DNA of 64,000 nt from Amblyornis subalaris (taxonomy: Eukaryota; Chordata; Aves; Passeriformes; Ptilonorhynchidae): NCBI GenBank assembly GCA_018881555.1, contig JACAXG010000170.1:1543052-1607051 (forward strand). The letters are read 5' to 3'. Position numbers and translations under genes: made by a program. The notes below the pieces were generated by a model. The model was given only the letters and a program-made list of their open reading frames with translations, was not told the DNA's origin and did no database searches. Shown piece by piece: positions 1-11,195 of this stretch; position 1 is the stretch's first letter, and each line of letters starts with the position of its first letter.

Positions 1-149
1 AGCTTTGACTTTTTCTTTTAATTGGGAAGTATTTGAATCAAACCTTCGTAAGGCAAATTTTCCAACCACAGGAATAGGACAAGTAATAACAGAGCTACAG
101 GATGTCTTTANTATAAAATTTCCTTTATGTAGAAAAAACAGAAGAAGTT

Positions 150-331
150 TTCAGGCACTGAAAGGGGCTGCCCAGGGAGGTGTTGGAGTGCCCATCCCTG
201 GAGGTGGCCAAGGAAGGCCTGGCCATGGCACTCAGTGCTCTGGGCTGGGGACAAGGTGGGCATCGGGCACAGNTTGGATTTGATGNCTTTGGAGAGCTTT
301 TCCAACCCTAACGGCTCTGTGATTCTGTGAT
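150..331 (+). mobile_element. CR1 LINE 3' fragment, lineage B
   Basis: This is a 5'-truncated CR1 retrotransposon end, read in sense on +. It starts within the segment encoding the C-terminus of ORF2, at a word like caggccttggcaggggctgc but degraded. It runs through ggtgttggagtgcccatcc and the lineage B word gcactcagtgctctgggct, and ends in gattctgtgata. Two N bases lie at 272 and 286. The lost first codons of the frame and several substitutions show it is a dead copy. Confidence 0.93.
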
Positions 332-3300
332 AGTGAAGACCTCAGTGACCACATAAAACTGAAAAGGCCTTGGGAATTCTGTGTGCTGTATTCCATGTGC
401 AGCTGCTGGACAAGGAGAAGGGGCTCTCTAGGAAAGTGTTACAGGTTTCTGGTCCTCTCCACTGAGGCTGTCCCAGACCCCCTGTCCCCCCTCCATCTTA
501 AGTCTCATGGATCTCATTTATGTCCTTTAAAGGATCTTGGCAAGGGACCATCAGCTNTTGTGTTGGCAATTAGGCTCCAGTAGTCACAAAGAGAAGAATA
601 TCCTGAAATCCTTTGAGGTTTAAGTTTCTAGAGAGCTCCTTGTAACTCGGTGTAGCCAACACTACATTTAGAAGTTTCTGTGCAGTCTTACTGCACATTA
701 GTATTTTATGGGATATAATATGGGAATTAGAGACAAGTTACTTTTGCTGATACCTTGCCCTTGGAGATGTTCCAAGGAACGGAGCTCACGCATAGCAAGG
801 CTGCAGAAAGTGCCAACTGTTTCATAACCACCCCCATCAGCAGTTTCAGCCTCATCCAAAAGATATAACTTACACCAGTTAAAAAAAAAAATAACAGTTG
901 TCAATTCTAATTATTCATCTCAAAGTGAATCTTGGCTTCACATTAATTTTCTTTTCATCAATGAATCCGTCCAGCTGAATCTCCTAATTATCATTTACTT
1001 CAAAAAATGAAATGTTATTTAGGTAACAGTTCTTTCAATTCTAAGCTAACAGTTTTAATATACATTAATATAATTTTAGTGTATGATCCAGAATATATAT
1101 AATGATTTCATTAGGGATTGCTTTAGGGCATACATTTTTATGCTAAGGAAGTTGATTTGTACTTGAATAAAAAAGTAACTCATTACAGAGACTGTGTCAT
1201 TGGAGGTTGACTGCAAGGTTAACATTCCTGCTGAAAGCCTAAGGAAGACCAAATGGCATTCATTTATCCTTAGAGCAAAGCCAGGGTTTGAATGTCACAG
1301 GATTTTAAACTCACCCCCTCTACTGAAGCAGTGGTGAAGAACATTTTCATGTGAGCAAGGAGAACGTGGTGCTTCTAGGACACCACACTGAAGGTAGCCA
1401 CAACTGAGTGGCTGCAAAAAANACCTAAATAAACAGGCAGAAGAATTAAAGACTGAGATGTTGATTTGGATTGGTTTTGTTCAATTTACCACACAAAGAT
1501 GTGTCACAACACAACAGTTCCAGATTAAATTTTTATCTCATCTTCCCACTTTGATAATGGGAATAATCAAGTTNAGGTATTCCTTGCTCTCTGGACCTGC
1601 AGAGGATGTCCTTCTGTAGTCTGGAAAAAGTTCTGAATAAAGTTTTGGAGCAGCACTGGTCAGAATGACCCAGGGAAACTCAGAACACAAGTTCACAGAT
1701 TACTGGGATACATCTTAAGTTCTTAAATCACATTGAAAAATTTCTTTGCAAGCCAAAATAGATCAGCAGCATTGTGCACTCAAACGACTGACCTTGTCAT
1801 GTCCTCCTAAATACAGAATATTATTTTGATTAACTACACGGAGAATCAAAACCCACTCCCAATTCTGAAGGCTTAATTGTTCAGCAAAGAGTTCATTGGC
1901 TGTGAAGCTGATTTTTTCTTCTCTCCTGTAGCTACAAAGGGCTCTCCCTAGAGTGATGGCAGCTTGGCTGTGTCACCTTTGTCCCCAAAACCCTTACCTG
2001 GCCAGCAGAGCATGGGAAGCTTATCCATAGGTTTGAGCTGTCAGCAGATCAATAAATGTCTCTTTAGGGAAAGAGAGTGGAGGAGGCTGAAACATCTGCA
2101 GAGCACCACTGGAGAAAGCCCACCTCACCACAGGTTTCCTCAGATTTCAGCACTTGTTGCATTTCTTGATGCAAAACTCACCTGGAAAGATTGTACCCTC
2201 GGGACAGGATTTACCCCACAGAGGTTTATTAAGCCAAGGGTTTTCAAAAGAAAAACTGCTGAGTGTTATCTTTGAATGAATTAAGGGAAAAAAAAAAACA
2301 AAACCACAAGCCACAAGTCCCAAGTTTTGCAATATTTACAGTATTTGCATATCAGAGAATGAATTGCCCAAGGCAAAATTAAGAGATCCTGCACAGAAGC
2401 TTATTCAGTAGGAGAAAAATGCAAGATTACAGAGAAGAGTACAATGGGAAACACAGATGTGGATTTCGCTGGGAAAGATTGATAGGAATGCCTTGAGAAA
2501 GCTGGGCTTGTGAAGGATTCACATGAGAAAACAGTGGCTTAGTAGAACTAAAAGCAGGAACTGGGGGATAAAATTCTCTGCCTGTGTTTGGCAGAAGATC
2601 TTGAAATCAGGTTACTGCTTCTTCCTGTTCCCTGATGGTTTTTGAGAACATACCTGGGAAGGTATGCCCTGACTAGACCTTTTACCAGGTTTTTGAAGCT
2701 AATCTTACCTTTCCTGCTTCTCATCCTCCAGATCCAGAAGGAGGAACACTGCTTCCTCCATAAAATCTCCTAGTGCCTCATGTTTGTGCTGGCATTATTT
2801 CCTTCAATCCCCGAGCTAAGAGAAGAGGTGAAGGGGTGGGTTGGCTTTATTTTTTATGACTTTATCCCAGTTAGTACCATCTGGAAACATCTAAAGCACC
2901 ACTAGGAGGATCAGTAGGGTACACAAAAAGTGGTGCACAACTACAACAATCTTTTTTACAGGTTAATCCTGATGTCTGACAAAACAGCCCAATAAATACA
3001 AGGTATATTTTAATAGAGCTAAGCATCCATGGGCAGTAAATACAAGACATAGAAAGAGAAAGGAAATACCCTGGGAAAGACAGATCCTGCATAGGTTGTT
3101 AATGTCACAGTGATTGAGCAATTCACTGGAAACCTAAAGAAAACAAATCATTTTACTCCTCTACCAAGGAATACTTCTCATGGATTGGGCATTCACATGT
3201 TTAAAATCATGTTTACGGAGTGGAGCAGGCTCAGAGAATTACATAATGTTATATAAGGGTTGAATAAAAATACCTGAAGTGAGAGATTTAAAGAGTTCAA

Positions 3301-3823
3301 GCTATTTAGCTTATCAAAAGGAAGATTGAAAGCAATTAAAAACTGTTGTTGTGTAAGCACATTTAAGAGGAGAAAATATCAGTTACAAAAGGGCTCTACA
3401 ACTAAGCAAGGAACAGCACAAAGTGAAAGTGAAGGCTGGCAAATAAAAACTGTTAAAAACAATTGGCTTAAACAGTGACTGGGAGAGAATAACAGGAGCA
3501 AACTGTTGAGGGAAAGAGAGAATTTTCCATCTCTTCAAGAATACAGATTGCATGCCAAGAGAAATTCAGCCACACAGACATTCATGTGATCAAGGCAGAG
3601 TCATCAGCATGAGCGTGTGGTAAACTCGAAAAGGTAATTTCAGGCAGGAAAGGTCTGCTAAACTATAAAATATACACCTGAACAGTCTGCCCAGGTCTGA
3701 CTGTGAGAAGCTCCTTTAATGAATCAAAGGACACAAAATACAAATCAGTCATTAGATGATTAAGAGTTGTGAGTAGCCAAAGGGTAGAAATTATTTTGAT
3801 CTCCAGAACCAAACCAGCATCTT
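332..3823. other. Unique AT-rich DNA, no gene seen
   Basis: About 3.5 kb without a recognisable repeat family or exon. The only landmarks are an A11 run at 881-891 and an A-rich run near 2288-2298. The longest open frames (103 codons at 1964-2275 on +, 73 codons at 2871-3092 on -) have no recognisable domain or coding composition. I treat them as chance frames. Confidence 0.6.
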
Positions 3824-3883
3824 TCACAGAGTCACAGAATGGTTTGGGTTGGAAGGAGCTTTAAAGATTGCAACTCCCCCTGA
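3824..3883 (-). mobile_element. CR1 LINE 3'-end crumb, lineage A
   Basis: Only the last 60 bp or so of a CR1 survive. On + it reads cacagagtcacagaatggtt, then ttgggttggaaggagctttaaag, which is the reverse complement of the CR1 tail plus the preceding 3' segment. Similarity fades after about 3883, so the copy is either very short or disrupted. Confidence 0.85.
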
Positions 3884-3969
3884 TGCTTTTTCCATTAAAA
3901 TAACTGAAAATTTTCCACTAATTTGGCATGAACATGTTATTATTTTCTCTTTTGGGAAATCAATCTTCT

Positions 3970-4038
3970 GTGGTGGTTTTTTTTGGTTTTGATTTTGGTT
4001 TTGGTGGTTTTGTTTTTGTTTTTGTTTTTGTTTTTTTT
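3970..4038. repeat. GT/T-rich simple repeat
   Basis: Irregular G(T)n units begin as ggttttttttggttttgatt and become regular (GTTTTT)n near 4010-4038. It lies about 90 bp beyond the CR1 crumb. No coding or structural role is evident. Confidence 0.9.
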
Positions 4039-4611
4039 AACAATAACTACTAACTTTTAAACACCTGATTACTGCATTCACATTTAGCTACATCCATTAT
4101 CTGCTCACAAGGCAGATGCTGGTTTGGGATTTCAGTCAAAAAGCAAGAATTCACTTAATATTTCCTGTTCACAAGCTCGTCTTGTTATTGTGAAAATTTT
4201 CAGGACCAAAAAGTAATTTATAAAGAAAGAAGTATCTATTAAGGGTCAAGGGTGCATATTTGATATGAATCAAGTGTTATCAGCACATCATAAATATCTT
4301 GGTGTATCATTATATGATGGGACATGCTATTCTTAAAAACAGAATTCTATTAGGTCTTACACTGATTTTTTACCCAGACCGTGTTGCACTTGCTAATTCA
4401 GAAATAAGGAAGCATTGTAAGAATTTACACACAATCCCAAAGTGTACTGAATGACTTGGTGAATAAAAAAAAATACATTTATTTTCTTTTTCTTCCAATA
4501 GGATGTCTCTGAATGAGCTCTCCCATTTCACTGCTTCACCGAATCAGTGACTGCAGTGGTACTTGGCACATCAGGAATGTCACAGCACTGTCCTTCTCCT
4601 TGTCTGACCTC
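4039..4611. other. Unique AT-rich DNA
   Basis: Nothing recognisable was found before the CR1 body that starts near 4612. An A9 run lies near 4468. Confidence 0.6.
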
Positions 4612-5244
4612 TCTGGACCACACTGGAGCCAGAGTGTGCCCAGGGGGGCAAGAGGCCAATGGCCCCTGGGCTGTGCCAGCCATGGGGCGGCAGCAGGACC
4701 AGGGCAGTGCCCGTCCCCTGTGCTGGCCCTGCTGAGGCCCCTCCAGGGCTGTGTCCAGTTCTGGGCCCTCCCGGCCAGAGGGACCTTGAGGGGCTGCAGC
4801 GTGTCCAGGGCAGGGAACGGAGCTGGGGAAGGGGCTGGAGCCCCAGGAGCGGCTGAGGGAGCTGGGAAAGGGGTTCAGCCTGGAAAAAAGGAGGCTCAGG
4901 GGGGACCTCCTGGCTCTGCACAGCTCCTGGCAGGAGGGGGCAGCCAGGGGGGGTCGGGCTCTGCTCCCAGGGAACAGGGACAGGAGGAGAGGGAACAGCC
5001 TCGAGCTGTGCCAGGGGAGGCTCAGGGTGGACATCAGGAGGAATTTCTGCATGGAAAGGGTGGTCAGGCCTTGGCAAGGGCTGCCCAGGGAGGTGTTGGA
5101 GTGCCCATCCCTGGAGGTGTCCAGGGAAGGCCTGGCCGTGGCACTCAGTGCTCTGGGCTGGGGACAAGGTGGGCATCNGGCACAGCTTGGACTCCATGGG
5201 CTGGGAGGGCTTCTCCAGCTGTAACGATCCTGGGATTCTGTGAT
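4612..5244 (+). mobile_element. CR1 LINE, 0.63-kb 5'-truncated copy, lineage B
   Basis: A sense CR1 copy covering the end of ORF2 and the short 3' tail. It enters at a degraded version of the cagtgtgcccaggtggccaa segment near 4620. It continues through the tgtgtccagttctgggccc and agcggctgagggagctggg words typical of CR1 ORF2. The frame at 5027-5224 begins [20 protein letters not shown], the ORF2 C-terminal module shared with the copies at 28644 and 34420. It ends with gggattctgtgatgt. The long frames over it on both strands (280 codons on +, 243 on -) come from its GC-rich, stop-poor composition. Frame breaks relative to ORF2 show it cannot encode an active protein. Confidence 0.95.
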
Positions 5245-6399
5245 GTACAGCTTGGACAAAAAGGCTTCCCAGCTCTGACTGGTTTCAGAAAAGAGAAAGG
5301 AAATTTCTCAGAGTACCTTGACCTTCATAGTCATAAAAGATCACCCTTGTGCTGAAATTTTGCTCCGCCTTTAGCAAACAGAAGACAGCTCATGGTGTAT
5401 CTGCCTTCCCTAAAAATAGGGCAGGAAAAAATTAACATCTGAAAACAGTTAAATATGCATATTTGTCCTTCATTGAGGAGCAAATAACAGACTGCTCAGC
5501 TTTAAACATATGGCCTTGAGTTCTCCTGACTTCAGGGGAACGTAAGCCCTAAATCTGATTCACTTTGATGGAAGTATCCGAGTACAGAAATAAATATAAG
5601 ATCAATGTTATGCATTGAATTCACCCTTCCTGAAGTGTCTCTGACGCATTTGTTGACCAAAGAAGAGATTAATTGTTTCGCTTGTAGAAATTTCACTGGT
5701 GCCTGAATTTCAGAAAGGCAAATATTTAAGAAAGAAAAAAAAATGGATACTTAGAAAGCCACTGATAAAAGTCTCTTCAATATTCAGGTGAAAATATAAT
5801 ACTTTCCTGAAAAGCAAACAAACCCCTCATACATCAGTCACGGTTTGACAAGGAAAAGCAGTTCTTACTTCAGAAATTGTCCTAATCTTAAGTGAAAATA
5901 TTTAAAAAAAATAAAGAGAATTAGAAAATGGAGTAAGAAATCCCTTCTAATGGGACATATCAGAAAAATACTGATAGGCAATACATCATGTTTGACCTCG
6001 ATAACCTCTGATCAAAATTTAAATTGTTCTCTGTAGAAATCATTATATTGTAATTATTTTCTCAAAAGGCTCATGATTATTTAAATGGCATAGGATTCAT
6101 CACTAAGTGATATTCCCAGAATGAAAATGATTTCATCAGAATAATAATAATCTTGCTAGAAACATCAGTACAATAGACAGTTTGTACCAAACCTAAAAAA
6201 TTTAAAAATTAATACATCTGGTGTTGAAAATTTTTACCTGCACAGCACTGAGCTGCATAAATTGCTACATCTAAGAATTTTAATGAGGAAAAGTCTCTCT
6301 GATTAGTACTCCTCACTCTATTACCAAGACCATCTTGATGACTCTTTTTTTTTCTTTTTTGGACTCTGCTGCTTTTAGTGACAGTCCAAAGAACAGAAA
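5245..6399. other. Unique AT-rich DNA
   Basis: No repeat family, exon or RNA gene was recognised. Only short A-runs (for example near 5735-5745) stand out. Confidence 0.6.
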
Positions 6400-6680
6400 T
6401 TTGGCAAATCTATTTACAAGGGATGGAGTGCCAGGACAAGGGGGAATGGCTTCCCACTGCCAGAGGGCAGGGCTAGATGGGATATTGGGAAGGAATTGTT
6501 CCCTGGGAGGCTGGGGAGGCCCTGGCACAGGTTGCCCAGAGAAGCTGTGGCTGCCCCTGGATCCCTGGAAGTGTCCAAGGCCAGGTTGGATGGGGCTTGG
6601 AGCAACCTGGGATAGTGGGAGGTGTCCCTGCCCATGGCAGGGGTGGGACTGGATGAGCTTTAAGGTCCTTCCCAACCTAT
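6400..6680 (+). mobile_element. CR1 LINE 3' fragment, lineage A, with replaced tail
   Basis: A sense CR1 from a degraded gactctttgcaagggatgg segment through ggcttcccactgccagaggg, aggttgcccagagaagctgt and gatgagctttaaggtcc. The usual ATTCTATG tail is missing. At the position where it should begin, after cttcccaacc, the sequence passes directly into the pentamer array at 6679-6979. This suggests the array grew out of the element's own tail. Confidence 0.95.
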
Positions 6681-6979
6681 TGTATTCTATTGTATTCTAT
6701 TGTATTCCATTCCATTCCATTCCTTCTATTCTATTCTATTCTATTCTATTCTATTCTGTTCTGTTCTGTTCTGTTCTGTTCTGTTCTGTTCTGTTCCGTT
6801 CCGTTCCGTTCCATTCCATTCCATTCCATTCCATTCTATTCATTTCCATTCCATTCCATTCCATTCCATTCCATTCCATTCCATTCCATTCCATTCCATT
6901 CTATTCATTTCCATTTCCATTTCCATTTCCATTTCCATTTCCATTTCCATTTCCATTTCCATTTCTATTTCTATTCTAC
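6679..6979. repeat. Compound pentamer/hexamer array (ATTCY)n / (CATTTC)n
   Basis: About 300 bp of pure short tandem repeat in ordered blocks. TATTGTATTC decamers run near 6679-6707, then CATTC, TATTC to about 6756, TGTTC to about 6794, CGTTC to about 6809 and CATTC to 6834. A TATTCATTTC interruption follows, then CATTC to 6899, the same interruption again, and CATTTC hexamers to about 6964 ending in TATTTC. The pentamers contain no stop codon in any + frame, which creates three spurious open frames. It sits exactly at the 3' end of the CR1 at 6400-6680. Confidence 0.97.
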
Positions 6980-8195
6980 CTACATGACATCCATACAAGA
7001 GAAAGATGCAAGGCTGTGCAAAACTAGGATGGCTTAACCACTGCCTGGTTTATTGAAAGGATGGTTTAACCACTCCAAAGAGAGCTGCACGTTGTGTTTG
7101 GGACTCTGAACATCTTTCTCACCCACAACGACCTTGCATGGACATGAGAACACTTCACACAGAAGGATGTTTTCCTTCCTTTTCCTTTCTGCCCACANGT
7201 AGCTATAATCCTCTAGGTGTGAAAATACACCCTAATTACGGATTTTTATTAATCTGCTCGTTTCTTCTGCTTGGAGATCTGCACGATGAAATTCCTCAGA
7301 ATCTAGATGTGAATCACTGAATATAAGCAGAAGTGTTGATGTGTCCTAAGACTTACAAGCAAGTTGAATTCTCCAATAAATCCACCCACTCCCTCGCCTC
7401 CCCGAGGCCCCCCTAAGCCAGCTGTCACCACTGCAGCACCTGCAAGGGCAGATAAGCAGCTCTGTTTGTGACACTGCAGCCAGCAACTTTCTCCAGGAGA
7501 CTGAATTTGTCACTTCTGCCAAACATCCATCTTCTTGCCACTTCCTGACTTCATACCCCCAGGAAATGCTCCCAACAGGGCAGTCTGGATTGGGAGCTGT
7601 TGGTGCCCCTCAGCCTGGCTTGGCTGGAAATGGAACAGCTCAAAGAAAAGAGGAGAATGGATCCCAATAAGGCAGGAGGGTGAATACAAACAAAGGTAAA
7701 TTTAGTCTACGTTCACTGTACAGTATTATGGAAGAATTGGNTTTTTTTAAAATATGCCAAATTCTACATGATGCAACAAGTGTAAAATGTTCAACCTTTG
7801 AAGCTAAAGGGAAGTGTTCCCTGAGGTCAAGGCATGCTCCTGGGACACCTGGCACTATTTGAAGAGCACCCGATATTGACTTTTATCAAAACCTGGTCTA
7901 GACAGGCCACAAAACTAATTCACATTTCCCCTCCCCCCCTTTGAGTGACACTTCCAGTACAATCCCTTCCAGTTCCAGAATACCAGGAATTTTTTTCATC
8001 TAAAGGCTTGTTAGAGAAAAGACTTCCTAAAAAATACTTTGTATTTCCTGTGTCTTTGAAGATATGGAGAAATGTACTGAGAACTGGATACAGAAGGACT
8101 TTCCTTCCTTGTTGAGGCTGGTGCATAATCAATATTTGAAAGGTTTCTTTCCACATAAGTTTTAAAGTTTTCTGCATAAATTTTATAAATTTCTT
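6980..8195. other. Unique DNA with a small direct repeat
   Basis: The word ggatggYttaaccact occurs at 7027-7042 and 7059-7074, 32 bp apart. This may be a remnant of a 32-bp tandem duplication. A pyrimidine-rich patch lies near 7380-7420. Short frames (at most 85 codons) show no recognisable protein family. Confidence 0.5.
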
Positions 8196-8320
8196 TCAAG
8201 GCCAGAGTTGGACGGGGCTTGGATCAGCCTGGGATGGTGGAGGGNNNCCCTGCCCAGGGCAGGGGGTGGAATGAGATGATCAAGATCCCTTCCAACNCAA
8301 ACCATTCTGTGATTCTATAA
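8196..8320 (+). mobile_element. CR1 LINE 3' fragment, lineage A
   Basis: The last 125 bp of a sense CR1. It enters at caaggccagagttggacggg and ends with accattctgtgattctataa. It carries three consecutive N bases at 8245-8247 and one at 8297. Confidence 0.92.
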
Positions 8321-10195
8321 CACAAGATGGAGGAGTTTAACCTTTTTGGGGGGAGATCATTTTAATTTCAGGTCAAATTTAGAATAATACTTGAAAAATA
8401 CAGACTTTCAACTTTTACAAGCCGAAAACTTTCAACCTGTAAACTTACAGATCCATGCCAACTTGCATGAATGCCTAGTCCTTCTCAGAATTACATTTTT
8501 AATCTTTCCAAGGCTGTTCATAAAAAGGACCTTTTGGATAAGCCACAGCTACAGAAATAGCAAGAGCATTTGGAAACGTAAATGTGAGGGTCAAAAGAAT
8601 AATCAACTAGGTTCAATTTGGCCAAGTCCTGGTCCTGTTATTAGAACAGGAAAGTCCTGAAGCTTTGGATGTGTGGGGAGTGTTTATACCTAATGAACAA
8701 AGTCACTTGGAAGCTCCCAGAACATTAAGATAAGATCTCCAAGGAAATTCGCAGAAATAGAAGCAACCAATATTTATTCACTAAGCTACTGATTTTCTGA
8801 GAAGCAAACTAATAGCTCAGTTTAAATAAAAGGGCCATGAAGAGTGGCTTTGACAAGCTGCTGTCAAGAGAGATAATTCCCGACCTGGAGATGGGAGGAG
8901 TGCTCTCTGCAGGCATCAAAGGACACACAGCATTTTTCATGGAAGGGTAGTGACCCTTCCTGTTACCCTGTGCACAGGTAAAACTGCACCACACAGAGTC
9001 TAACCTGACACTTCTTTCCCTGGATGTCTCAAATCTGAAAGATTCTTTAGAAAGGCGTTTTTCTCACAGGAAATCTGAAAGCTGAAGCCTGCTCAGTAAG
9101 TTTCTTGCCTTCTGTGTGTGGTTGCTTGGCTCTCAATCCAATTGAGGTAACTACCATTTCACACTTACCATTCTTTTAATGATTCTCTTAATATCCTTAT
9201 CAAAAATCATTTTGGAGCTTTGCTAATCACTGTTCTAATGGCTGCATTTCAGAGAGGTGGCTGGATTTCTGTAATGCTGAACCACTCTTCCCTTGGTGCA
9301 CTCACAAAGCCAAAACAAACCCCTCAAAATCATCAAAGGAAAACAGACATAAAATCGGAAGGCATTTTTTTCATCTCTGTAAAATACATACTCAAAGTAT
9401 TTTCATTCTTGGCATTCTATGAAGCACCAAACCAGCATAATTACAACTGCTTTATGTACAGCAGACCCGGAATAAAGTCTGCTTCAGGAATTTCTTGTGA
9501 TTCACCTAAATGGGATTTGGAGTGCTTAATCCCACTTCTACAACCGTGGTACTCCTGTCAGCTATGTTCTCTATTTCAGTTGCTTCCCAGGAATCCAAAG
9601 CATTCTTAGTAGCTGCTATAGAGAAACTCTTGCTGCTCCACTCCAGAACAAAAAGTATTTTTGACAAAACTCTGTTGTGTCCAAGAAAAGCCTTTACCTC
9701 CAGGTGATCAAACCCACAGGAAGACGGTAGGTCTTTAGCATATTTGCCTTCCTCTGTTCCAGTCTTTCCGTGAGGGGTTATTTTTGATAATATTCTCGTG
9801 TTCAGGCCACAGGAATTTGTGCTTTGGCTCATTTCCCAAAACAGGTAACAGGAGTTGCATGTGGGCTTAAGGGAGCCTTGCCCGTGCTGAGAGGAATGAC
9901 CATTTGACCTCTGATTTATGCTGTGAGTAACAGGAGCATTAATGCCCTTTTCAGGTAATCCATTAGTCTTATTTTCACATTATGCTTCCATAGATCTTTG
10001 CAATGGCTTTTCTAAAGATGAATGACTATGCAGCTTCACTTGAGAAATTAACAGGAGGTTTGCACACCGTGGCCAATGGAAACACCCTCAGCCCACATCT
10101 CAGCCCAGCAATGTTTGTACTGAAATTGTCTGCAGCTTGGTGATTTGGGTGCAATTTATTTTCACAAGCCATCATTCCAGGCGGTTTCAGATGGC
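8321..10195. other. Unique DNA, no gene supported
   Basis: The longest frames are 129 codons on + (9220-9609) and 108 on - (9506-9832). They overlap each other and have no identifiable motif. I found no splice-flanked exon candidate or repeat family here. Confidence 0.5.
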
Positions 10196-10405
10196 TTTTC
10201 AACCACTTTGGACAACCTGTTCCAGGGTTCGACCATCCTCACAGTGAAACGGGTTTTTTCTCATGTTTAAATGGACTTTCCTGCATTTCAGATTGTTGAG
10301 ATTTCCTCCTCTGCTTTCACTGTGTACCTCTGAGAAGGGTTTGGCTCCATCTTCCTTACCACCTGCATCAGGTACTTACACACTCCTGTGAAGTTCACAG
10401 TTACC
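10196..10405 (-). mobile_element. Old CR1 LINE fragment, distinct older lineage
   Basis: On + it reads ccactttggacaacctgttc, then a caccctcacagtgaaa-like word, tcatgtttaaatgga, and gagaagggtttggctccatc. This is the wording of older bird-wide CR1 families read in antisense. The tail is lost and there is an internal deletion near 10300, where the usual gccccttgtcctgtca segment should be. Its divergence is clearly greater than that of lineage A and B copies. Confidence 0.85.
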
Positions 10406-11065
10406 ATCAGCAAGGGATAAACTAGAAGGAGAAAAATTAACTGGAATTGCAGTTGCTTTAGCCTCTTCCTGCTCCAGAGATTTGTTCTACTTCTTATTGG
10501 ACAATTTTACACAGCAGTGCTGCCTGCAGACCTGAGACAGACTAGAGGCTCCTCTGGGCTAGAGGAGAATAACAACAATTCCTCCTCTTCTATTGCATGG
10601 GATAAATGGAATTGTAGCACAGATTGAATTAACCACTGAGAAGAGAGGCAGAGTTCCTCCCTTTATGCCTTTGTGGGAATGAGGAGTTCCTATGCTCCTT
10701 CTCTCCAGGCTGACAGAATACACAAACGGGAGGAGGCAGCAGCCTCAACTTCCCCCTCTGCAAAAGGAATATTTTGCCAACAAAATAACACCATCTTCCA
10801 CGATTTTTAAAATTTTCAATCAGAATAATATATTTAAACTCAATTTATAAAAGGGTTAAAACAGCAAAAAGGGTAAGATAGCTTTGGTACCAGAAAAGAA
10901 GGAATAGAGAGAGAACTTCAGATATTTTAGCAGCTTGCTCACTGCCCTCCACCCCCACAGTGGGATGAGGGAGAAAACAGGAAAAATTAGATTGGGAAAA
11001 CTTGTGGGTCAAAATAAAGACAAGGAAATCACTTATCAAGTAATGTTGAGAGCAAACCAAACTCT
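10406..11065. other. Unique AT-rich DNA
   Basis: Nothing recognisable. A purine-rich stretch lies near 10860-10920. Confidence 0.55.
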
Positions 11066-11195
11066 CACCCCGAAGCTTCTCTTCCCCAGGCTGAGCAATC
11101 CCAGCTCTCCCAGCCTTTCCTCCCAGCAGAGCTGCTCCATCCCTCTGCTCATCCTGGTGCCTCCTCTGGGCTCTCTCCAGCAGCTCCATGTCTTA
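11066..11195 (-). mobile_element. CR1 LINE interior fragment, lineage A
   Basis: An antisense interior piece with no tail. It runs from gaagcttctcttccccaggc through ccagcagagctgctccatcc to ctctccagcagctccatgtc. The complementary strand encodes the degraded MELLERAQRRHQDEQRDG segment of ORF2. With neither tail nor 5' end, it is a remnant of a broken copy. It matches the interior of the fuller copies at 26097 and 37045. Confidence 0.93.

Noticed and set aside
4513..5355. 280-codon open frame on + and a 243-codon frame on - over the same DNA
   Set aside because: Both lie on a lineage B CR1 copy. The GC-rich repeat has few stops in any frame, and the + frame also runs into unrelated flanks on both sides.
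6335..7027. 230-codon frame and two further + frames of phenylalanine, isoleucine and serine repeats
   Set aside because: They are translations of a CR1 end plus a stop-free pentamer array, open in all three + phases.
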